NCBI GenBank assembly: GCA_947374705.1
Contig: CANCDA010000104.1
Coordinates: 1 to 8,505, forward strand
Length of the DNA stretch: 8,505 bases
Origin: Comamonadaceae bacterium
GTDB taxonomy: Bacteria > Pseudomonadota > Gammaproteobacteria > Burkholderiales > Burkholderiaceae_C
Reading direction: 5' to 3'
Below, one piece after another: positions 1 through 5,888 of this stretch. The stretch's first letter is position 1. The number at the start of each line of letters is the position of its first letter. The position numbers and the translations under genes were made by a program. The notes beneath the pieces were generated by a model. It saw nothing but the letters and a program-made list of their open reading frames with translations. It was not told the DNA's origin and made no database searches.

Positions 1-19
1 CAACATCAAGGCGGATTGA
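1..19 (+). CDS. 3' end of an upstream gene (last five codons)
   Basis: Reading from base 2 gives N-I-K-A-D and a TGA stop at 17-19, four bases before the next start codon. The close spacing fits the tail of a co-transcribed upstream gene. Its stop region also contains AAGGCGG (8-14), the likely ribosome binding site of the next gene. Too little is present to name a product, and the reading frame could be accidental. Confidence 0.3.
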
Positions 20-23
20 AAAC

Positions 24-935
24 ATGACTACAAAAACTGAACCCGGTAAACCCACCATCGGCCTCATCGGCCTGGGCATCATGGGCAGCGCCATGGCCTT
101 GGAGCTGCTCAAAAACGGTTACCCCGTCACCGGTTTTGATGTGGTGCCCACCGCCTGCAAACGCTTGAAAACCGCCGGTGGCCAAGCCCTCAAATCAGCC
201 GCCGCCGTGGCTGATGCGTCCGACATCCTCATCATCGCCCTGGCCACCTCAGACGCCTTGCGCGCCACCGTCGATCAACTCCTCACCATCCAGCCCAAAG
301 CAGCAGGGCAAACCATGGTCGTGATCGAAACCAGTACCCTGCCCATCGAAGATAAAAACCACGCCTTCAAAGCCCTCAAGCGCGTGGGCATGACCGTGCT
401 GGACTGCCCCATCAGCGGCACCGCCGTGCGCATGAAAGAGCGCGCCTGGACGGTGTTTGCTAGCGGCAGCAAGCCTGCGTTCAAGCGCGTCGAATCCATC
501 CTGCGCGTCTTCACCGACAACGTGCCTTATGTCGGCGCCTTCGGCAACGGCACCAAAATGAAGTTCGCCGCCAATCACCTGGTGGCCATCTACAACGTGG
601 CCTATGCCGAGTCGGTGAACCTGGCGCGCAAGATGGGGCTGGACCCGCAGGCCGTGCTCGACCTGTTTGGCCACAGCCCCGTCATCGGCACCGGCGTCAT
701 GCGCCTGCGCATGCCCTTCATGATCCAGCGCAGCTACTCACCCCCCACCATGAAGGTGGAAGTCTGGCAAAAAGACATGCAAGTCATCGGCGACATGGCC
801 AAGTCCGTGAACTGCCCCACCCCCCTTTTCAACGCCAGCGCCGCCATCTACACCGCCGCCATGGCGCAGGGTTTGGATCAAGAGGACACGGCTTCGACGA
901 GCGAGGTGTTGGCGGGGATGGCGGGGATCAAGTAG
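24..935 (+). CDS. NAD(P)-dependent oxidoreductase, 3-hydroxyisobutyrate dehydrogenase family
   Basis: A 303-residue cytosolic beta-hydroxyacid dehydrogenase, the usual length for the family. The N-terminal Rossmann fold carries GLGIMG (residues 16-21). The substrate-binding signature is DCPISGT (127-133), matching the family's DCPVSGG. The catalytic segment GNGTKMK (174-180) supplies the expected lysine, K180, with N184 four residues on, followed by the all-helical C-terminal domain and a second conserved K250-D251. Members oxidise 3-hydroxyisobutyrate, tartronate semialdehyde, 2-(hydroxymethyl)glutarate or related acids; the true substrate cannot be read from the sequence. The start ATG is supported by AAGGCGG nine bases upstream. 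An amidohydrolase relic and a D-2-hydroxyacid dehydrogenase follow on the same strand, suggesting a catabolic operon for a small hydroxy- or keto-acid. Confidence 0.9.
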   Translation: MTTKTEPGKPTIGLIGLGIMGSAMALELLKNGYPVTGFDVVPTACKRLKTAGGQALKSAAAVADASDILIIALATSDALRATVDQLLTIQPKAAGQTMVVIETSTLPIEDKNHAFKALKRVGMTVLDCPISGTAVRMKERAWTVFASGSKPAFKRVESILRVFTDNVPYVGAFGNGTKMKFAANHLVAIYNVAYAESVNLARKMGLDPQAVLDLFGHSPVIGTGVMRLRMPFMIQRSYSPPTMKVEVWQKDMQVIGDMAKSVNCPTPLFNASAAIYTAAMAQGLDQEDTASTSEVLAGMAGIK

Positions 936-1008
936 CGCGTACTGCGTATTAAAAAATCGACGCTGACATTCGTGCGCGCTGGAACTCAGTCGGATCAACA
1001 CAACCACC

Positions 1009-1326
1009 ATGACACGCCTTTGCCTACTCCCGCTGCTCCAGCGCACCGCACTGCAATTCCAAGTGCCCGTTGGCGTCTGCGACAGCCACGCCCACGTCTT
1101 CGGCCCCTTTGCCCGCCACCCGCCGGCCGATGACCGCAGCGACACCCCAGCCGAATTCGACGGCGCATCCTTCATCGCGCACCTGGATCAACTCGGGCTG
1201 ACGCGCGGCGTGCCCGATGACGGCGTGTTGATGAACCTCTTGGCGCGCTGGCTGCCCGACCCTGCGCAGCGCCAGCGTGTGCTGGTGGACAACCCTGCAC
1301 GTCTGTATGACTTCACAAGATCGTGA
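1009..1326 (+). pseudogene. Amidohydrolase (Amidohydrolase_2 family), internally deleted remnant
   Basis: The 105-residue reading joins the two ends of a metal-dependent TIM-barrel hydrolase that is normally about 270-300 residues. Residues 20-68 are the family N-terminus, with the metal-binding H27-x-H29 in VCDSHAHVFGP and the following FIAHLDQLGLTRGV strand. Residues 69-102 jump directly to the family C-terminus, PDDGVLMNLL through VDNPARLYDF. The barrel between them, including the usual conserved G-T/S-D-W-P-H segment, is absent, so catalysis is not expected. The join lies near 1204-1215 and keeps the frame open. The ATG has no convincing ribosome binding site. The TGA stop overlaps the GTG start of the following dehydrogenase, so reading through this remnant may still couple translation to that gene. 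Family assignment rests on recognised motifs, not a database search. Confidence 0.82.
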
Positions 1327-2309
1327 AAAATTCTGAAAACCACCCCGTGTGCATTTTGCTGTCCGAGCAGGCGCTGGGCCAGCACCATGCCGCCATTGCC
1401 GAGGTGATGGGCACGCGTCCGTTTGAGCTGCTCAGCATCGAGTCCGCCGTGGCCAGCGGCCGCAGAGACATCGACATCGCCTTCATCTCGCGCGACGTGA
1501 CCGGTCGCTCTACCAAGCACGAGCTGGCCCCAGCGCTGCAAGCCTGCTACACCGTGCTGCGTGAGTCAGCGCCACTGCAATGGGTGCACATCCACTCCGC
1601 CGGTGCCGACCGACAAATCTACCTGGACTTGCGTGCACGCGGCGTGCAAATCCACACCTCCTCCGGGGCGAACGCAGAGGTCGTGGCGCAAATGGCGCTG
1701 ACGGGCTTGCTGGCCTTGGCACGCAAGTTCCCCCAACTCATGGCAGCGCAACGCGAGCGCCGCTGGGCACCACGGCTCGGCAGTGATGCACCACGCGACC
1801 TGGCCGGGCAAACGGTGGTGCTGGTCGGCTGGGGGCCCATAGGCCAGCGCATTGCCGATTACTTGCGCCTGCTGGGCATGAAGCTGATCGTGCTGCGGCA
1901 TTCATCACCCGAGCCTACCCATGACGGCGTGCACATGGTGAGCTTCAAGGACTTCGCCACAGTGCAGCCCCAAGCCGATTGGCTGCTGCTGGCCTGCCCG
2001 CTCACCGATCAAACCCGCCACTTGGTTGATGCCCGCGCACTGGCTTTGATGCCACGCGGCGCAGGCCTCATCAACGTGGCACGCGGTGAAGTCGTGGTGG
2101 AGGCTGACGTGATTGACGCCCTGCGCTCAGGCCAGTTGGGCAGCGCCTACCTCGATGTGTTCGAGCACGAGCCCTTGTCCGCGGAGTCACCGCTGTGGAC
2201 GATGGACCAGGTCATCATCACCCCGCACACCGCCGGCCATTCGGACGGCAATGCGCAGCGCGTGGTGGGGATGTTTTTGGAGAACTTACGGCGCTGGGTT
2301 GCCAGATGA
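1323..2309 (+). CDS. D-2-hydroxyacid dehydrogenase (NAD(P)-dependent)
   Basis: A 328-residue protein of the D-isomer-specific 2-hydroxyacid dehydrogenase family, which interconverts 2-oxo acids and D-2-hydroxy acids such as glyoxylate/glycolate or hydroxypyruvate/glycerate. The nucleotide-binding GWGPIG is at 169-174, preceded by the typical SSGANAEVVAQMAL helix at 113-126. The catalytic triad is complete: R254 in NVARGEV, E283 in DVFEHEPL and H302 in PHTAGHS. After the second Rossmann strand the residues are R192-H193 where NAD-specific members normally have an aspartate, which hints at NADP(H) preference. The GTG start overlaps the preceding TGA (GTGA, 1323-1326), with no strong ribosome binding site, so expression probably depends on translational coupling. 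The substrate is not determinable from sequence. Confidence 0.9.
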   Translation: MKNSENHPVCILLSEQALGQHHAAIAEVMGTRPFELLSIESAVASGRRDIDIAFISRDVTGRSTKHELAPALQACYTVLRESAPLQWVHIHSAGADRQIYLDLRARGVQIHTSSGANAEVVAQMALTGLLALARKFPQLMAAQRERRWAPRLGSDAPRDLAGQTVVLVGWGPIGQRIADYLRLLGMKLIVLRHSSPEPTHDGVHMVSFKDFATVQPQADWLLLACPLTDQTRHLVDARALALMPRGAGLINVARGEVVVEADVIDALRSGQLGSAYLDVFEHEPLSAESPLWTMDQVIITPHTAGHSDGNAQRVVGMFLENLRRWVAR

Positions 2310-2353
2310 TGAAGGCTCGTGGCTAAACGGAGGAACATGACCAGGAAAACAAC

Positions 2354-3121
2354 ATGAACGAGACAACACAAAACCTAGTGCCCGAGCCTGCCGATACCCT
2401 GCACGCCGAACTGCGCGCGCTGATTGCCAGCAGCCGCCAGCGGCTGGCGGGGGCCGTGAATGCGGAGCTGACGCGGCTGTATTGGAGCGTGGGCCAAAGG
2501 CTGCGCACTGAAGGGCTAGGGCAAGGCCGCGCAAACTATGGAGCCCAACTGCTGGACCAACTGGGCCAACAACTGTCGCAAGAATTTGGCCGGGGATTTG
2601 AGTCGCGCAACCTGCGCCGCATGGTGAAATTTGCCGAAAGCTTTCCCGATGCGGCGATTGTGTCAACACTGTCGACACAATTGAGCTGGAGCCACATGGT
2701 CGCCATCGTGGCGCTGAAAACCCCGCAAGCCCGCCAGTTTTACGCCAGCCAGGCCGCACAAGACGGCTGGAGCGTGCGCGAGCTGGCACACCAAATCGAA
2801 CGCAAGGCCTTCGAGCGCACAGAGCTTGCCGCCTTGCAAACCCCCACACCCGTTCGGGCTGAGCCTGTCGAAGCCCAAAGCACCCCTGCGCTAGTCTTCA
2901 AAGACCCGTACTTCCTCGACTTTTTGGGCCTGCGCCAAGGCCACGACGAGGCCGATTTAGAAGCCGCCATCCTGCGCCAGCTAGAAGCCTTCATCCTGGA
3001 ACTGGGCCGAGGCTTTGCGTTTGTAGAGCGCCAAAAGCGCATGGTCATTGACGGCGACGACTTTTATCTGGACTTGCTTTTCTACCACCGTGTTCAGCGC
3101 ATCGCAAAGTCGAAACAGTAA
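2354..3121 (+). pseudogene. DUF1016 / YhcG-type PDDEXK nuclease, C-terminally truncated
   Basis: A 255-residue reading of a family usually near 340-380 residues. The N-terminal DUF1016_N region is intact (about 15-155): LYWSVGQRL, NYGAQLLDQL, GFESRNLRRM and QLSWSHMV are all recognisable. A short linker (about 160-178) contains an inserted repeat-encoded peptide, PVRAEPVEAQ (166-175). The PDDEXK domain begins at about 183 with KDPYFLDFLGL and continues through FAFVERQKR and DDFYLDLLFYHR, then ends at R246. The following E-x-K strand and everything after it are missing; nine unrelated residues precede the stop. Without the E-x-K motif the nuclease should be inactive. The ATG is supported by AGGA at 2343-2346. 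The break coincides exactly with a reversed XRE fragment, so this is a rearrangement product, not a natural short form. Confidence 0.82.
2850..2875 (+). repeat. Dispersed REP-like repeat inside DUF1016 linker
   Basis: The segment starting CGTTCGGGCTGAG and ending GTCGAAGCC has the layout of a short repeat that I recall as very common in Comamonadaceae and other proteobacteria. It has TTCG/CGAA ends and an inner GGC-TGA-GCC dyad. It is read in frame as PVRAEPVEA, a peptide such insertions often encode. It falls between the N-terminal and nuclease domains, where an insertion is tolerated. Only one copy occurs in this window, so the repeat status rests on recognition, not on repetition seen here. 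Confidence 0.5.
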
Positions 3122-3178
3122 GCGCACGCTCGGACTACTTTTCCCAAGTTCAATTAGAGAGATGTAATTGCGATCGAC
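3092..3178 (-). pseudogene. XRE-family (helix-turn-helix) regulator fragment
   Basis: On the minus strand, 29 codons read as the recognition helix and following helices of an XRE/Cro HTH domain: VDRNYISLIELGKSS followed by PSVRLLFRLCDALN. The pattern DR-x-Y-I-S-x-I-E-x-G-x-x-x-P-S-x-x-x-L-x-x-L-x-x-A-L is diagnostic of the family. The start of the domain (helices 1-2) and anything after it are missing. The homology stops at 3092, the base next to where DUF1016 homology ends (3091). It uses codons such as CTA, TTA, AGT and AAT, which are rare in neighbouring genes, suggesting foreign origin. It is a relic with no expected function. Confidence 0.65.
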
Positions 3179-3194
3179 GTCAACAGTTGACCCC

Positions 3195-3278
3195 ATGACC
3201 GGTCGCGTCGATTACTTCTTTGCGCCCTTGGTGTCGAACGCGGAGATCATCAAGGCAGAGGGCATCAAGACGCAGTGA
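3195..3278 (+). pseudogene. Possible fragment of a Bug/TctC-type solute-binding protein
   Basis: Twenty-seven codons read M-T-G-R-V-D-Y-F-F-A-P-L-V-S, continuing to an I-I-K-A stretch, before a TGA. The G-x-V-D-x-x-F-A-P-L followed by I-K-A-G-like residues resembles a segment late in Bug/TctC periplasmic receptors. About 90 further residues would be expected and are absent. Bug genes often accompany catabolic genes like those at 24-2309, which fits a relic. The match is short and may be chance; the 3092-3310 interval otherwise holds nothing I recognise. Confidence 0.3.
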
Positions 3279-3310
3279 GGCCTGATGGTGAGTCGCCATA
3301 TGGATGCACT

Positions 3311-4162
3311 TCACTTCACCAGGCCGATCACGATACCCAAAAACAGCGTGAGGCCCAGCCAGTGGTTCAGACGAAACGCTTTGAAGCAACCCTCGCGCGA
3401 GCGCTCTCGAATCAATCGGTAATGCCAAACCACTTGCCCAAGCGCCAAAGTGATTGCTATCAATAAAATAGCTGTCTGTGCTAATGAATAAAGGGCTACA
3501 GCCCAAATTGACAGGTAAATCAGGTAGCAAAGCAGCACCGCCAGCACATCGAAGCGCCCGAGCGTGATGGCCGAGGTTTTCATGCCGATGCGAAGGTCAT
3601 CGTCGCGATCCACCATGGCGTACTCGGTGTCGTAGGCCAGCACCCAGAACAGGTTGCCCAGCAGCAGCAGCCAGGCCAGTGGTGGAACCTGTGACTGAAC
3701 AGCGGCGAAGGCCATCGGGATACCGAAACTGAAGGCCACACCCAACACCGCCTGTGGCATCGCAAAGAACCGCTTGGCAAAGGGGTAGGCGATGGCCACC
3801 GCCAGTGCGCCGAAGGACCAGGCCACGGCCACCGCATTGGTCGTCAGCACCAGGCCGAAGGCCAGCAGCGCCAGCACCGCCCCCAGACTCAAAGCTTCGC
3901 GCACCGACACCGCGCCGGTGGTCACGGGGCGCTGCGCGGTGCGTTTGACGTGGCGGTCAAAGTCGCGGTCGGCCACGTCGTTGAGGCAGCAGCCCGCACT
4001 GCGCATCAAGATCGTGCCCAGCACAAACACCGTCAACAAATGCCAGCCCGGAAAACCGCCCGCCGCGACCCACAGCCCGCTTAAAGACGGCCACAGCAGC
4101 AGCAACCAGCCGGCAGGGCGGTTCCAGCGGATCAGGTCAAGGTAGAGGGCCAGACGGTTCAT
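3311..4162 (-). CDS. ubiA: 4-hydroxybenzoate octaprenyltransferase (UbiA)
   Basis: A 283-residue integral membrane prenyltransferase, about the usual length. It attaches the polyprenyl tail to 4-hydroxybenzoate in ubiquinone synthesis, in the cytoplasmic membrane. The start MNRLALYLDLIRWNRPAGW is typical of beta-proteobacterial UbiA. The first Mg-diphosphate motif is N61-D62-x-x-D65-x-x-x-D69, followed by K74 and R77. The second aspartate-rich region is D178-TEYAMV-D185-R-D-D-D. Several hydrophobic segments alternate with these loops. It begins 10 bases after the oxyR stop on the same strand, so the two are probably co-transcribed, a pairing known in related genomes. No strong ribosome binding site is visible. 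Residues about 218-237 are encoded by an AT-rich stretch unlike the rest of the gene and matching a dispersed repeat (3453-3511), yet the frame and overall length are preserved. Confidence 0.95.
   Translation of the reverse strand: MNRLALYLDLIRWNRPAGWLLLLWPSLSGLWVAAGGFPGWHLLTVFVLGTILMRSAGCCLNDVADRDFDRHVKRTAQRPVTTGAVSVREALSLGAVLALLAFGLVLTTNAVAVAWSFGALAVAIAYPFAKRFFAMPQAVLGVAFSFGIPMAFAAVQSQVPPLAWLLLLGNLFWVLAYDTEYAMVDRDDDLRIGMKTSAITLGRFDVLAVLLCYLIYLSIWAVALYSLAQTAILLIAITLALGQVVWHYRLIRERSREGCFKAFRLNHWLGLTLFLGIVIGLVK
3453..3511. repeat. AT-rich dispersed-repeat-like segment within ubiA
   Basis: This stretch contrasts sharply with the GC-rich gene around it and has two nested dyads: GCTAT/ATAGC (3456-3460 and 3468-3472) and GGGCT-AC-AGCCC (3493-3504). 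The arrangement, an AATAGCTG core, then TGCTAATGAATAA, then GGGCTACAGCC, resembles a short repeat I recall as scattered through Rhodoferax, Polaromonas and Acidovorax genomes. Here it is translated without interruption as part of a UbiA membrane segment. Copy number cannot be judged from one window. Confidence 0.5.
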
Positions 4163-4172
4163 GCAACACGCG

Positions 4173-5120
4173 TCATGACAAGCGCTTCACCCCCGGCAAC
4201 TCACACGCGTAAATCGCGTTGCGCAGTGCCGCAATGGCCTCGTAGCGGGTGAAGCTGCGGCGCCACACCAGCACCACGCGGCGCGTGGGCGCATCGCCCG
4301 CAAACGGCAGGTAGGTGATGAGCGCATCACTCGCGCGATTAGGCTTCGCCGCCAAGGCCGCCTTCGGGATGCTCAGGCGCGGCACCACCGTCACGCCCAT
4401 GCCGGCGGCCACCATGTGCGTGATGGTCTCTAGCGATGAGCCTTCAAAGCTCTTGCGTATGCCCTCGGCGTTACTGGAGAAGCGTGCGAACTCGGGGCAC
4501 ACCTCCAGCACGTGGTCGCGAAAGCAATGGCCCGTGCCCAGCAAGAGCATGGTTTCTGCTCTCAGCGCTTCGCTAGTGATCGACGCCAATCGGGCCAGCG
4601 GGTGGTGAACCGGCACGGCCGCATAAAAAGACTCGTCGTACAGGGCAGCGGTGGCCAGGCCGGTGTCGGGGAAGGGCTCGGCCAAGATAGCGCAGTCGAT
4701 CTCGCCAGTGCGCAGCATCTCCAGCAATTTGACGGTGAAGTTCTCGTGCAACATCAAGGGCATTTGCGGCGTGTGCGTGATCATCTGGCGCACCAGATCG
4801 GGCAGCAGGTAGGGGCCGATGGTGTAGATCACGCCCAGCTTGAGCGGCCCGGCCAGCGGGTCTTTGCCGCGCTTGGCGATTTCCTTGATCTGGCTCGCCT
4901 GCTCCAGCACCGCCTGCGCTTGGCGCACGATGTCGTCGCCCAGCGGCGTGACCGTGACCTCATTGGCACTGCGCTCAAAGAGCTTGACGTCCAGCTCTTC
5001 CTCCAACTTCTTGACCGCCACCGACAAAGTAGGCTGCGAGACCATGCAGGCGTCCGCCGCCTTACCGAAGTGTTTCTCCCGGGCCACGGCAACGATGTAT
5101 TTGAGTTCAGTCAACGTCAT
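4173..5120 (-). CDS. oxyR: LysR-type peroxide sensor OxyR
   Basis: A 315-residue LysR-type regulator. The N-terminal winged HTH (about 1-60) includes HFGKAADACMVSQPTLSVAV and the KLFERS wing. The effector domain contains both redox cysteines at exactly the E. coli OxyR positions: C199 in GTGHCFRD and C208 in VLEVCPE. In OxyR these form the disulfide that switches transcription after hydrogen peroxide exposure, which makes the assignment specific and not merely 'LysR'. The C-terminal GMGVTVVP (241-248) is also typical. It precedes ubiA by 10 bases and follows a secreted hypothetical gene by about 50 bases. Its own promoter probably lies in that 50-base gap or within the upstream gene; a LysR-like T-N11-A site is just upstream of the ATG. 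Targets would be antioxidant genes elsewhere in the genome. Confidence 0.96.
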   Translation of the reverse strand: MTLTELKYIVAVAREKHFGKAADACMVSQPTLSVAVKKLEEELDVKLFERSANEVTVTPLGDDIVRQAQAVLEQASQIKEIAKRGKDPLAGPLKLGVIYTIGPYLLPDLVRQMITHTPQMPLMLHENFTVKLLEMLRTGEIDCAILAEPFPDTGLATAALYDESFYAAVPVHHPLARLASITSEALRAETMLLLGTGHCFRDHVLEVCPEFARFSSNAEGIRKSFEGSSLETITHMVAAGMGVTVVPRLSIPKAALAAKPNRASDALITYLPFAGDAPTRRVVLVWRRSFTRYEAIAALRNAIYACELPGVKRLS

Positions 5121-5126
5121 GGCGTG

Positions 5127-5141
5127 ATTGTCTCAGGCTAT
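5127..5141 (-). promoter_or_regulatory. Candidate LysR/OxyR box upstream of oxyR
   Basis: On the minus strand the 15 bases read ATAG-N7-CAAT, a T-N11-A LysR half-site that departs from the OxyR consensus ATAG-N7-CTAT by one base in the flank. It ends six bases before the oxyR start codon, a position that would suit autorepression. Full OxyR sites need a second half-site, which I do not see clearly. Such short matches occur by chance. Confidence 0.25.
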
Positions 5142-5169
5142 GACCCCGCGAATTCAGCTCAAAGTGCGG

Positions 5170-5787
5170 TCAGGGTGCCGTGACCCGCAGTTGCAGCAAG
5201 CGCCGAGGCTCTGTGGCGGCCTCGCTGCCATAAATTCCGTAGCTGCTGCCACCGGTCGCACCCTTGCCCGTGACCGCCAGTGTCACCCACTGCCCCAGCG
5301 GGGCGCTGAGCGTCGAGCGCACCTGCTTGTGAGACTGCGCGGGCAGCTCGGGGCCGGTGCGGGCGTCCACCTGTGACGATTGAACTTCGACGTCGATCAC
5401 GACCTCTTTTTTGCCACCCGGCCAACGCGGCAGCACCGTCAAACGCTGGCCCGCGTACAGCCACGCCATCTGGTTGGCCACGCCGCCGTTGCGCTGATTG
5501 GGGCTGGGAGCAGGGGCTGCCGAGGCCTGGTGCGCAGCAGGCAAGGCCAGCACCGCTTGTACCCACTGTAGGGGCAAGGTCTGGCCCACGTTCAGGCTGG
5601 CCGGGCTGCCATTGCGTACCTGAATCTGCTGCGACTCAAAGAGCGGGCGCGTCTGCGTGCTGAGCACCACCGCGCCGCTGCTCTCCTCCACCTGCCGCAA
5701 GCTCACCTGCAAGTCGCGCTGCGGCAACTGCGCCCGCGCGGACAACGTGGCGATAGAGAACAACAAGGCAAGAACAAGAGGTTTCAT
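5170..5787 (-). CDS. Secreted hypothetical protein with secretin-like segment
   Basis: A 205-residue protein with a signal peptide: K2, a hydrophobic core LVLALLFSIATL and a likely cleavage after S-A-R-A (about residue 19). It is probably periplasmic or outer-membrane associated. Residues about 55-75 (VRNGSPASLNVGQTLPLQW) and 114-140 (GQRLTVLPRW, then VVIDVEVQSSQV) resemble strands of the secretin core of type II/IV pilus secretins, where R-x-G-x-x-A-x-x-x-V-G-x-x-x-P is typical. The protein is far too short to be a complete secretin. A low-complexity Ala/Pro linker (81-100) separates the two parts. It lies about 50 bases upstream of oxyR on the same strand, with no strong ribosome binding site. 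Function is unknown, and the secretin resemblance is only by eye. Confidence 0.75.
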   Translation of the reverse strand: MKPLVLALLFSIATLSARAQLPQRDLQVSLRQVEESSGAVVLSTQTRPLFESQQIQVRNGSPASLNVGQTLPLQWVQAVLALPAAHQASAAPAPSPNQRNGGVANQMAWLYAGQRLTVLPRWPGGKKEVVIDVEVQSSQVDARTGPELPAQSHKQVRSTLSAPLGQWVTLAVTGKGATGGSSYGIYGSEAATEPRRLLQLRVTAP

Positions 5788-5828
5788 GGTTTAAATCATT
5801 CAGGCAAATCAGTTGCTCAGCGGGCCCC

Positions 5829-5862
5829 GTAAATCACACGCCTGCCGCATGCCACAATTTAC
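5829..5862. promoter_or_regulatory. Inverted repeat in divergent intergenic region
   Basis: Arms GTAAAT (5829-5834) and ATTTAC (5857-5862) are separated by 22 bases in the 101-base gap between the divergent secreted-protein and ene-reductase genes. A two-site operator is possible, as is chance; the arms are short. I do not see a convincing -35/-10 pair for either gene here. Confidence 0.2.
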
Positions 5863-5888
5863 ACAACCCATCCACTTGAAAGCCCCCC

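Noticed and set aside
249..674. A 141-codon - strand open frame
   Set aside because: Antisense to the intact hydroxyisobutyrate-dehydrogenase-family gene and shows only low-complexity residues.
2337..2357. Six-codon mini reading frame (MTRKTT) after GGAGGA, overlapping the DUF1016 start as ATGA
   Set aside because: GGAGGA is only two bases from its ATG, too close for good initiation, and DUF1016 has its own AGGA at 2343-2346; probably chance.
2286..2849. A 187-codon - strand open frame
   Set aside because: Antisense to the DUF1016 gene, no recognisable motif, and a composition rich in Arg, Ala, Gly and Pro typical of shadow frames.
3284..3299. Small hairpin ATGG/CCAT just after ubiA as a terminator
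   Set aside because: The stem is only four to five bases and no T-run follows on the minus strand.
4512..5183. A 223-codon + strand open frame
   Set aside because: It lies antisense to oxyR, whose domains and redox cysteines are unmistakable; the composition is the usual high-GC shadow.
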